Assembly: GCA_030734395.1 (NCBI GenBank)
Contig: JAUZTG010000016.1
Location: 1,860,001 to 1,924,000 of the forward strand
Reading direction: 5' to 3'
DNA: 64,000 bases
Source: Sarocladium kiliense
Taxonomy: Eukaryota; Ascomycota; Sordariomycetes; Hypocreales; Sarocladiaceae
In this document: in pieces, positions 55,033-64,000 of the stretch
How positions within the stretch are numbered: the first letter of the stretch is position 1
Layout of the letters: every line of letters starts with the position of its first letter
Program-made: the position numbers and the translations under genes
Notes under the pieces: model-generated
What the model was told of the DNA's origin: nothing
What the model saw: the letters and a program-made list of their open reading frames with translations, nothing else
Databases searched by the model: none

Positions 55033-56399
55033 ATGCGCTCCGCTGTGCTCTCGCTACTCACTGCGGTTACCGCTGCCGCTGCCGCGCCGACCAAGCCCGA
55101 GCCTGACGCCGATGGGAGGTACACTATTTCTGCCGAGGGCATCAAGGCACAGGTACCGATAATTCGCAGCGATCACGACGATCCCGAGGCTAATGTAAGC
55201 TTAGTTTATCCCGTACGGAGCAACTCTCACGAACCTGTTCGTCAAGGACAAGAACGGCAAGGACGTCGATGTTGTTCTGGGCTACGACGATGTAGACTAC
55301 TACCGTAAGCAAACTCATCAACGTCGCAGCAGGTCCATTTTTGTAAGCTGACAGAAATGAAGCTGTCGACCCGAGCCACCCGGTTTACAATGCCATCCCC
55401 GGCCGCTATGTGAACCGCATTGGCGGCGCTGAGTACAGCATTGGGAGCAAGACCTTCCATACCCAGGACAATGACGGTGGCAACACCTTGCACAGCGGTA
55501 CCAACAATTGGTCATTCCGCTCTTGGGAGGTCTCAGACTTCACTGAGGACTCAATCACTTTCAGCATCAAGGACAAGTCCAACTCATCGCAGGGCATGAT
55601 TGGCGATGTGTACTCTCATGTCACTTACAGCGTTGAGGGGAGCACCTGGCATATTAAGATGAAGGCCACTTCGCCCCAAAAGAAGACTCGTGAGTGAGAT
55701 CATTTGTGTGTTAAACATCGCTTTCAATGCTGACAACATTCTCAGCCATTATGCTGACCCAGCACACCTATTTCAACCTCGACGCTTACAAGGATCCCGA
55801 CACCGACAAGATCTGGAACCACACCCTCTACATGCCCTACTCCGAGCGCTGGCTCCCAGCCGACCAAGGCGCCCTCCCGACCGGCGAGATCGCCACCGCC
55901 GAGCCCGGCTCCATCAACGACTTCGCCAGCGCGCCCGGCATCCAACTCGGCCACGCCTCCGGCAGCCCCGAGTTCCCGGGCAACTGTGGAGCTGACGGTG
56001 CTTGCGAGGGCTACAACGGCTACTGGCTTATCGACGATGCGCCCGAGGATGCAGTCGTTGTTACGCTTGCTAGTGAGTTCTCTGGGATTACTGCTGAGCT
56101 TAGGACGGATCAGGTTGGTGTTGTGATTTATTCTTGTAATTGGTTCGATGGCTCGAATGAGCTTAAGAGCACGCAGGGGATTGAGGGTCGCGACGGTGTC
56201 ACTCGTAGCTCTTGCGTTGCTATCGAGCCGCATGACTATGTTGATGGCATCAACAAGTAAGTTTCTTCCATTGAATATTGTCTTGCAGAGTATCCAAGCT
56301 AATGTGAGCAGCCCGCAATGGGGTCGCAAGGAGGCGCAGATCACTGGCCCGGGTGAGGTCTACACCTGGGAGAGCTCTTGGGAGTTTGGAACTCTGTAA
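55033..56399 (+). CDS. Secreted aldose 1-epimerase (mutarotase)
   Basis: Five exons (55033-55152, 55205-55304, 55363-55689, 55746-56256, 56312-56399) give 381 residues. A signal peptide (MRSAVLSLLTAVTAAAAAP) is followed by the galactose-mutarotase-like beta-sandwich. Conserved parts include FIPYGATLTNLFV, VVLGYDD, HPVYNAIPGRYVNRIGGA, NTLHSGTNNW, MLTQHTYFNLD (catalytic His), and VAIEPHDYVDGINNP (active-site Glu region). Family knowledge: interconverts alpha and beta anomers of aldoses; secreted members act on sugars outside the cell. The third exon uses an AAG acceptor, and without it the conserved DPSHPVYNAIPG would lose frame. It is upstream of the C2HC/Zn2Cys6 regulator, which might control it. 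Confidence 0.93.
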
Positions 56400-56488
56400 G
56401 AGGCTTGAGGATGAATTGTCCCGAGAGTATCAAATGCATAGCTTGCGCACGACTGGTGAATTGACCGAGGAAGCAATTGTAACGTGAA

Positions 56489-56761
56489 TCATGGACTCAA
56501 TGTCTTCGCAATCACAGTCTTAAGCGGTCCAACAATTCCGTTGAATCGTAAATCCTTTATCACCTGCCCTTTCTTCGCATAACAGTCCTCGTAGTAAATC
56601 GTTTCCTGCGTTTGGTGAAGGATGTTTCTACTAACGTCGTTCGTCTTCGCTCGGAACCAGCAGTTTGTCAGCAAGATTCGCCTGCTGCAAATGGCGGCCA
56701 CCGAATACGCATACGCACCCAACGTTGCAATCAAGATGCCAAAAAACTTCTTACTTACCAT
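56489..56761 (-). CDS. Possible small secreted protein, 90 residues
   Basis: An open frame on the minus strand between two plus-strand genes. It begins with a plausible signal peptide (MVSKKFFGILIATLGAYAYSVAA), and the remaining 67 residues contain three Cys and several basic and aromatic residues. No similarity is recognised. Only sequence quality supports it: length is small and there is no proof of transcription. Its start is 50 bp from the start of the divergent regulator at 56811. Confidence 0.4.
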   Translation of the reverse strand: MVSKKFFGILIATLGAYAYSVAAICSRRILLTNCWFRAKTNDVSRNILHQTQETIYYEDCYAKKGQVIKDLRFNGIVGPLKTVIAKTLSP

Positions 56762-56810
56762 TGCTAGTCGGAAAGAGTCTCCATCAACTCCATGAGCTGT
56801 ATTGGCAGCT

Positions 56811-58304
56811 ATGACCAGCTACGATGATGACCTGACTTGCGACCGTTGCTCGAGATCATTCACACAAAGTATAGCGGCCCCAAGATCCGAGCTAATCGTA
56901 TCCATCGGAGTTTGCAGTTGCTGACTGGATGCCGCGCAGAATCTTCGCTCGCCAGGCATTCGAAGAGATGCAGACCTGGTGTTAAGGCCCCTACAAGGCA
57001 AAAAGCATGCATTACGTGTGCAAAGGCAAAGGTCCGCTGCGACCTCGTTCGGCCGACGTGTGGGAGATGCGTGACCCGGTCGCTGGCCTGCGAGTTTGCT
57101 GCGGATGCGAACGATATCTCAGATGGGCTCTCCTCAGACGGACAGAGTCATAGCGTAGGACTTTCTTCAGGGTCGCCGACAGTCACGTTTGATAGTGACA
57201 ATGGTCTGATATCGGCTCCGAGATGTATCGTGTCAGATGGGCTCTCGCAGGCGCCAGATCAGGCAAGCCGTATACCATCACGAGCATCATCAGAACTGGC
57301 GTCCTTTGACCCACAGAGACTGGCGCTGTCTGAGAAGAGACGAACGGAGCTGCTTGGTGGTGCAACTTACACTGCAAATTATACTGCTGTTGCAGAACAC
57401 ACGGCTCGATTCGGTCTACGAACCGCGCGATCCTGGGCTCGGCTTCTGGCTATCCATGGCGTCAAACATTTGCCTCCGATGATGCACAGACTACAGTTCG
57501 TGGATGGAGTACCTCCTGCTATCTCAAATTGCTTGACTCTGCTCCGGATGTGGGAGGATTCCCACCCGGGCAGTCACCAACTTGTTCACGACACAGTGCT
57601 GGCAGAGATCAAGAGACTTATCGGCAATGTCAGTATGAGCCCATACAAATTATGATAAGCTTACTGACAAGTTTCAGTTCCAAATAGATAGTCCAGAGGA
57701 CTTGCTCGCAGATTGCCAGGCGCTTCTCATGCTCATGATAGTTCTGTTCTTGGGCTTCAGTGATGGTGTATGCCGCGACAGATTGGATCCGACGAATGGC
57801 GACATCATGGTAGCATCATGGTGTCTGAAACAGCGACTTGCCATGACAGGTCTATTCACGGACGCGGAAGCGACACATACAATACCAGATTGGCAGCACT
57901 GGGCATTCACCGCAGCGAAGCGACGGACCATCCTGGCCATGCATCACTTCGAATGGGCATGGTCACTACTCAATGGCTACCCCATTCTCACATGCTTCGA
58001 ACTGGGTCCATTACCTGCCCCGGAAGCGAAGCACCTCTGGGGGGAGACGGATGAACGAAGATGGAAAGCACACTATGAGACATGGCTACGCAATTGGGAA
58101 GATGGGGGTTACAGAATGTATGAGTTCTTTTACATTAGCAAGGATACGACACTCGATGAACGAAGCGAGAGATGGTATGCTGAAGCGGACGATTTTGGTA
58201 TGATGTTGATTGTCGAAGGTAAGCGTGACACCTGTGTGTTTGGAATCACAAGCTGACGTTGAACAGTAAACGCCTCATTGGAACTAGCAGATATGAATCC
58301 CTGA
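56811..58304 (+). CDS. Dual zinc-finger regulator: C2HC finger plus Zn2Cys6 cluster
   Basis: Four exons (56811-56868, 56940-57628, 57678-58218, 58267-58304) give 441 residues. The first exon and the start of the second join into a zinc finger CDRCSRSFTQKSSLARHSKRC with C-x2-C-x12-H-x3-C spacing. Soon after comes the fungal cluster CITCAKAKVRC then CGRCVTRSLAC (C-x2-C-x6-C-x6-C-x2-C-x6-C). A Ser-rich linker follows, then a helical region without a clear fungal-specific middle-homology motif, with many Trp (WEDSHPGSHQ, WCLKQRLAMTGLF, DWQHWAFTAAKR, FEWAWSLLNGYP). The end is VEVNASLELADMNP. Family knowledge: proteins combining a C2H2-type finger with a Zn2Cys6 cluster are nuclear regulators, with the fungal cluster giving most DNA specificity. 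Targets unknown. Confidence 0.82.
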
Positions 58305-59015
58305 AGGCGCAGACGTTCTGAGTCACGGTTCACGAGCGCCTTAAGTTGCGTGTTACCAACATGCTACATTGGCAGAGCTCTGATACCTAGACATTTTCCC
58401 ATCGGCAGCCAGAATGAACGATTCCTCCCCTGGAACGAACATCCCTTTCGTGCTTGGGTGCTTTATTGTTCGGCTAAGTGATTATAGCGGACACCCAAAC
58501 ATACAGTGTTTGGTTCGTCTCGGTTGAAACACACCCACCGTCCTGGTTTAGTCAATGAGTGGCCCGTTGTGCCTTGTTTATCACTTGCTTATGGGTTTGG
58601 TGAGACCTCATAGATATCAAGATACTGTAATGGTAGCCTCATGTTGCTACAAGAGCAATGAGACGGAGGTTGCATGGAATGATAGGCTGTGAGTCGAGTT
58701 GGGTGACCTTTCAAACCTCAAAAAAGCCGTGATCGTAGTCGGGCGACTCACTTGGGCAGCTGTTTTCAGTAGTGAATCAAATATATACCAAAGCCTTTTG
58801 TGAGCACGATAAATAGGCTATGTACTGCATCGATCATGGTTGCAGATCTGTTCTTGACTCGACCAGCGAAGAAGACTTGCCCACTTGTGACTTCAGTACC
58901 AAGGCGTCTCCCCCTGTCCCAGCGTCTGCCATAGTCGGGGCATCGTAACACAGGATACGCGGCAATCACAGAGAAGAGAGCAGTCGAGGTACACCAAGTA
59001 CCAGGGGAGTATCCC
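58305..59015. other. Intergenic region
   Basis: About 710 bp with no gene recognised. Confidence 0.4.
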
Positions 59016-59444
59016 GTGTTCACAATGGAGTGTAACAAAGATAAATTCACGGTCTACACCGGTGAGAAGTTCTCCTTCATTCTCATCGTGGACTATCCTT
59101 CCACCACAGAGGTGACAACGACCATTGCAGTCCTGCAGTATGACCACAAGATGGACCCAATGGAAGGCAGAGATTGGCTACCTGAAGACTTCTACGACCA
59201 GCCAAGCATCACAACAATCCAGGAGACAGCTGCAGCGGTAAGGGTGACTTGCGAAGACATGGCTGTCCGGCTTCCAGGAACACACTGGATCAAAGTCTGT
59301 GCCTGGGTGCCGGAAGTGGTCACTGGGCCCAAGTGGGAGCTTTTCATTCCCTTGACCGTCACTCGATCGTCTACTTGGGCATCTATGAAAGGGCGAGGGG
59401 GGGAGGGGGTTAATACTCGAGTACACGAGTCGAACTGTGCGTGA
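59016..59444 (+). CDS. Hypothetical protein, about 142 residues
   Basis: A single open frame. Two starts are possible (MFTMECNKDKF, the inner MECNKDKF). The sequence looks like a beta-sandwich: TVYTGEKFSFILIVDYP, then TTEVTTTIAVLQYD, then VRLPGTHWIKVCAWVPE, then KWELFIPLTVTR. The last 20 residues are Gly/Arg-rich and less convincing. No signal peptide. No family recognised. Composition is more protein-like than that of nearby frames. Confidence 0.4.
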   Translation: MFTMECNKDKFTVYTGEKFSFILIVDYPSTTEVTTTIAVLQYDHKMDPMEGRDWLPEDFYDQPSITTIQETAAAVRVTCEDMAVRLPGTHWIKVCAWVPEVVTGPKWELFIPLTVTRSSTWASMKGRGGEGVNTRVHESNCA

Positions 59445-61203
59445 CTGGCCAGTGACTTACACCACTGACATATCTCTATTATTTGAGAACAGATTGGGTT
59501 TTATAATTATTTTTTAACAACCGATCTCAATCTCCTCAAGATTACGAAAAGCTTTTTCTGTTGTCTCAACCTCATTTTGTGTGTTCAATATATCCTTCGA
59601 TCCGACTCCGCCCTTTGGTATATGGACACCAATTTTAGTTACAGTATTATATAAATATTTTAATCCTCCTCTTCCTGGGTTGGAATAATTTGACAAGCTC
59701 TGCCCAGTGCCTTTGAACCGCACGAGCAGTATCCAACTGAACTGGCGCCATCCAAGCAACTAGTGATCGTAGTCGCGACGCCAGTATGAACGTGATAGCA
59801 TCAAAAATGGTCTCCCTTGCCATCGACAAAGCGAATAGCTCTAGCATCAAACGAACAGCTTATGAGCTATAGCTGATTATTGGCGTCGATCGGGAAGAAC
59901 CATCTGGGAGGGCCCGTCCATCCATTGCCCTACAACGTAGAGACCGGCCCTCGGGTTGTTGCGGTGTGAGTCGCATTGTTATTGTGTCCTGCAGGGACAG
60001 AACATGTCGAGCAATTGTAAGATTGGTGAAAATACAACTTCATTGATATTCGATCAAGGTGAATCGAGTTGAATGTATTGTGAAATCAGTTGTCGTTGAA
60101 TAAGTGAGTGTTGGGTGGCTTGCAGCTGCTGCCGCCGTAGCGAGTGTAAGTGGACACCGTTGTTGATGGAATCGAAATTGTAAATTGAGAGGACAAGAAC
60201 ACATCTAAATATACAAAATCGGTCAAGAGTTGCCTCTTCTTAAAGTTTTGTTGAGGTCCTTTCAGCGCCCATCAGCCACCACATCCCATTGCCAACCACA
60301 CCCATCCCACCCGGGCTTGGGATGTGTGAAAGTGAGGCGAGCAGTGATGACCACACGACTCTGCCTTCACCACCACCACCACCACCACCACCCCAACCTC
60401 ATCGCCTCAGACAATTGAAGGCAAATACGACCTACGGCATACAATACGGTACTGTGCCAGACAATAGCGTCTCTGGCTGCCTCACATGCTACTGCTGGTT
60501 CAAGCCGCATATGCATGGCGCTCACTTATCCTCCCTCCCACCCTCACCGTCAATCCCTGCCATCTTCCACCGAGAACTCGGGACACATGCACCTATAGTG
60601 AGCATGTTAAGAGTGTCTGGCTGCCCAACAAAAATGAGGCGAGGTCGCGCACCATGGGATGAGCTGGTGTTGGACGCCTCGTCGACCTTTGCCACAATGG
60701 GCAGAGATTGACCATGGGACGGACCGAGGCATCATCCCTGACGCAAATCATTCAAACGCACCGAGAGAGACCTTTCGTGCAGTACAGTAATAGATATGCT
60801 CCTAGAGTTGCTCAACATCGTCTGCCTTTGTTCCTGATTAACTGGTACATGCGCGGAATAAATAAAGAATGCACAGGAATCTACTGCCAACAACCGAAAA
60901 CCAAGAAAGCGTTTCCCTCAAGACTATACACTGCACTGCTACAATCTTCCTCTGGCTTGCTTTTTGCTTTCTTTCTCCAGTGTCCCTTCCTTGCAGATCA
61001 TTGCCGTTGGCTCAGCGCATGACAGGGATCCCTTCCCTCAAATCTGACACCTGGTCCTCTTCCCCACGATCTTCATGCCCGATTGCTGATGCATCGTGTC
61101 TTAGACTCACGTCACCGGCTCTTCGATGGCGAATCATCTTTCTCAATCTCTCTGCCCACGTCATTGTCGTGAGAATGAACCAAGGTCATGTATCGTGATG
61201 CCC
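59445..61203. other. Intergenic with CAC microsatellite and possible gene remnant
   Basis: 1.76 kb. A (CAC)n microsatellite lies at about 60368-60392. On the minus strand at 59514-59850 a broken open frame contains protein-like sequence (RETIFDAITFILASRLRSL, then VQRHWAELVKLFQPRKRR), which may be a decayed gene fragment, but it is too short to name. The rest is ordinary. Confidence 0.4.
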
Positions 61204-64000
61204 TCACATGAAACCCAGGCTACCACCAGCAGGTACCCTCTCAACCAATCCAGCCACCTCCCTTCTCAGCGCCTTCAACCCGCGCCTCACCTCTGCCAAC
61301 TCGGCGCCACCATGGTTGCTCCCATGGCCAGGCGCCGGCAACGCGGCCTCACACCTTTGAAGAAGCTCCGCCACCGACATGCCAATCCCACCAGAGCCCT
61401 TGCCACCGCCGCCTCTCCGCCTCACCTCAGCGGTCCAGTCACGGACGACGAAGACAATCAGCTCGATTATGCGATTCCGAACTGGACCGCTGAAGCCATA
61501 GTCTTGCGTGTCGAAGACGCTTTCAAGCACACGGACGATCATGTCATGAGACACGCCGAGTGAGAGGAAGAGCTGGACCGGCCACGTCGGATCTGCGCCG
61601 ATCGTGGCGTCTTGTTCGTACGCGACAGCATAGCGGCAGAGCTCCGGGAGCAAGGTCTGAATCGGGAAGACAAAGCTGTCTAGAGAAGTCCGGTGTGCGA
61701 TATTCTGCACTTTGGACGACACCGATTCGTAGGGAAGCGGAGGGGGGGCCGCGCCGCGTGGCAGGTTGTCCAATTCGGAGGTGACTGCGGAGTGGATGGT
61801 CTCGATAAGGTTGACCCAGGTGGACGAGATTGTAGTAGGGTTGCGATAGTCGGCAGTGTGGTAGATGAGTAGACACAAGTCGTAGTAACCAGCTTGGTCA
61901 GCATAGTTGTTGAAGAGCTGTCAAATATTAGCCAAGTTCGATATCAACCACAGTATTCGCTTTCTTACCTCAGAAAGACCCGCGATCTTGCCGTTGAGAT
62001 CTTCCTTGATTTCCTCCTTGCGAGCCGCGTCAAGCCTCTCGTCTGCAAGCAGTCTCTCTAGAAGGTCATCCTGAATATGAGCAATTTCAAGGAGCTCTGT
62101 CACCTGGTGATTTAACATCTGCTGCTTCTGCCTGCTGACACCCAGGGTCTGCACATTTGCGTTGGCTTTCGCCCGACTGAGCAAGTTGATGCGCTGCTTG
62201 AGGTCGATCGGGAAATCAGCCTCAGCAAGAGCAGCTTGCACTTCTGCTGCATCGAAGAACCGGCTACGATTGGTGTAGAAGCGGCAGAGGAGGTCCGCAT
62301 GCTCAATGTTGGTTGTCGAGAGCCTTTGCAGGAAGGTTGTGACATGGGGTGAGTCGATAGCAAGGATCCGGTCCGTGAAGCCCTGTTCGATGTACCATTC
62401 GTAAAGGTCAAAGTGGAACACCTCATCTTCAGAATTGTTGACCACGTTGTATGCTTCGAGCCGCTTCGTCGCAATGAGAGTGTACTTGCCATCGACCATC
62501 TCCGGCTCTCGACTCGAGGCCTCGTCTAAGTGGGTGAGAACGTCGTGAATCAGATCGTAACAGCGTTTCCGCTCATTGAATGCATCTGCCCTGGGGTCTC
62601 CGGTGGGCTTGCCATCGTTAATCCAGCTCAATGCAGTGTTGCCACGATCCTTCTCGCGAGCAACGACAAGACAAAGCTGAATTGCACCAGCATAGTACTT
62701 CAGTTCGATAAACTGCGTAACGGCCGTATGAAGGTTCGCGAATGTAAGACTGCCAGCAACCTTCTCAAACAGACGTAAGCTCTCGTGAAGAAGCATCCTG
62801 GACTGGTTCCCATTAAGATGCTGGTCTGATGCCCTCTTGAGCTGTTCCTGTGCCTTGAAAATGACCACATCGTCGGGGCTACAGAAGCTGCCACATCTTC
62901 TCCGGAGGGCGTCAGCGACAGTCTCGACGTTCGAGCCACTCTCGATGTTCTTGTTAACGATGGCCTTCACAAGCAGCTTGGCCAAGTCCTTGCCTTCAGG
63001 AGTTGAGAAGAGCTTCTCGTAGGTCAGGTCCATCAGTTGCTGCCTAGCTGTTGCTTCCAGCCTCATGAAAATGTCCGTTACCCGCTCCTCAAACAGCATC
63101 AGTACGAAAGAGATGCCCTCAGAGATACTCTCCATGAGCTTCTGCAGAGCATGAAGCGCTTGATGCTCAGCCTGAAGTGCGACTTCTTCCTGTCGACTTG
63201 ACGCACGTTGCAGGTCTGACGGGCCAGACAAACCCTGGATGATTGAGCGGTTCGCATGCAAAAACTTCCTGAGGCGCTCCAACTGCTCCTGCCTGACTGC
63301 AAGGCCGTCGAGGGAAATTGAGGACTCGATGATTACTCCCTTGGTGTTGGGATCAACAAGCTGCTTCACAACAGTGACCTTCCAGAGCTTGCGGATAAGA
63401 CGAGAGATGTACAGAGCCAAGGCATCGTGTCGCGACGATAGCTTCACTGACTCCGTGGTCAAGGTGGTTCCGTCGGTCTCCGCGATCGTAGGCTGCCCAC
63501 CAAAATCAACAAAGGCAGACCTGGCATGGTCCTCAGTTGTCTGATCGATCGCTCTCGCAGCGCCAGGTCGCACATCACCACCATGACCACAAGCAACTGC
63601 CAGGGCTGTCGAGACAGTCTCCACGCGGCCGTAGAGCTGTATAAAACGCCGGCAAATTTTCTCAAGTCCTTCGTCTCCAGCTGTTGATCGCATGGCTGAG
63701 GCGAAGATATCAACGAATCTGCGCCTGCGGATGATGTGCACTCCAGTATTTGTGAGCACTGCAAACTCGCTAGTAGGTTCGTCAAACTGGACAGCCAGCT
63801 CGTTGCCAAAGCCAATTGGTTGGGACGCAGCAGCGAATGGCGCAGTAATCAGTCCAACAGCTTCGGCGCGACTGCCGATCTCGATCCAGCTGCCGTGCTC
63901 AAAGTATTTCAGGGGTGTTGTTGGCGAGGTGTTCTTGATGCGTGCAGACTCGGGGCCAGCGACGAACAGTACGTCCTCGTTGGTATTAGACCCCTTGGCG
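61204..64000 (-). CDS. Nuclear pore protein Nup155/Nup170, C-terminal part
   Basis: The minus-strand frame runs off the window edge; about 914 residues are seen, in two exons (64000-61969 and 61917-61204) joined by a 51 bp GT-AG intron. The N-terminal beta-propeller is mostly outside the window; what remains starts with its last strands (EFAVLTNTGVHIIRRRRFVDIF). The alpha-helical solenoid follows, with family landmarks AYNVVNNSEDEVFHFDLYEWYIEQGFTDRIL, HVTTFLQRL, ADLLCRFYTNRSRFFDAAEVQAALAEADFPIDLKQRI and QDDLLERLLAD. The C-terminal end is Gly-rich (GGGGKGSGGIG). Family knowledge: a core inner-ring nucleoporin tying the pore to the membrane, essential in fungi. No internal damage. Confidence 0.95.

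Noticed and set aside
60368..60392. His-repeat protein (HHHHHHHHH) in a plus-strand frame
   Set aside because: The run comes from a CAC microsatellite in non-coding DNA; flanking sequence is not protein-like.
1..64000. tRNA, rRNA or CRISPR loci
   Set aside because: No cloverleaf-like, rRNA-like or regularly spaced repeat sequence was noticed, though a covariance-model scan would be needed to exclude small RNA genes.

Overview
The window is nuclear DNA of a filamentous ascomycete (Pezizomycotina). The signs are short 45-130 bp GT-AG introns in most genes, Zn(II)2Cys6 regulators, fungus-only families (GH72 glucanosyltransferase, Dal5-type permease, fungal AAA proteins), and an AT-rich island of Fot1/pogo transposons that looks mutated by repeat-induced point mutation (RIP). 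No rRNA, tRNA, CRISPR or bacterial feature was recognised. Gene models below were built by hand from reading frame, splice consensus and family conservation; none is backed by transcripts.

Layout. 1-5.2 kb: 5' part of a secreted kelch-like protein and a Csc1/OSCA/TMEM63-type cation channel. 5.2-8.2 kb: no convincing gene. 8.2-17.5 kb: the most unusual locus. A STAND-like protein (minus strand) lies head to head with a 1,898-residue AAA+ protein made of two complete DUF7025-like plus AAA modules in one reading frame; the first AAA module has lost catalytic residues and the second keeps them. 18.4-21.5 kb: a Dal5-type transporter and a DCG1-like Asp/Glu/hydantoin racemase, divergent and sharing a promoter with GATA motifs, probably a nitrogen-salvage pair. 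23.8-33.6 kb: aldo-keto reductase, sugar transporter, bicupin, Zn2Cys6 regulator and a small ABM-fold protein with a zinc ribbon, which together look like a catabolic cluster.

34.4-38.7 kb: two convergent, inactivated Fot1/pogo elements with 43 bp terminal inverted repeats and TA target sites. The second is split by a 207 bp solo-LTR-like insertion with a perfect 5 bp target duplication. 39.8-53.6 kb: medium-chain dehydrogenase/reductase, archaemetzincin-like metalloprotease, a conserved hypothetical, GPI-anchored GH72 glucanosyltransferase, EXPERA/TMEM97-like protein, GMC oxidoreductase, a type I membrane protein and a SAM methyltransferase. 55.0-58.3 kb: secreted aldose 1-epimerase, a possible small secreted protein, and a regulator with both a C2HC finger and a Zn2Cys6 cluster. 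61.2-64.0 kb: C-terminal part of the nucleoporin Nup155/Nup170, running off the window.

The best candidate for something undescribed is the 8.2-17.5 kb pair: a fused double AAA+ protein with one probable pseudo-ATPase module, beside an NLR-like gene.
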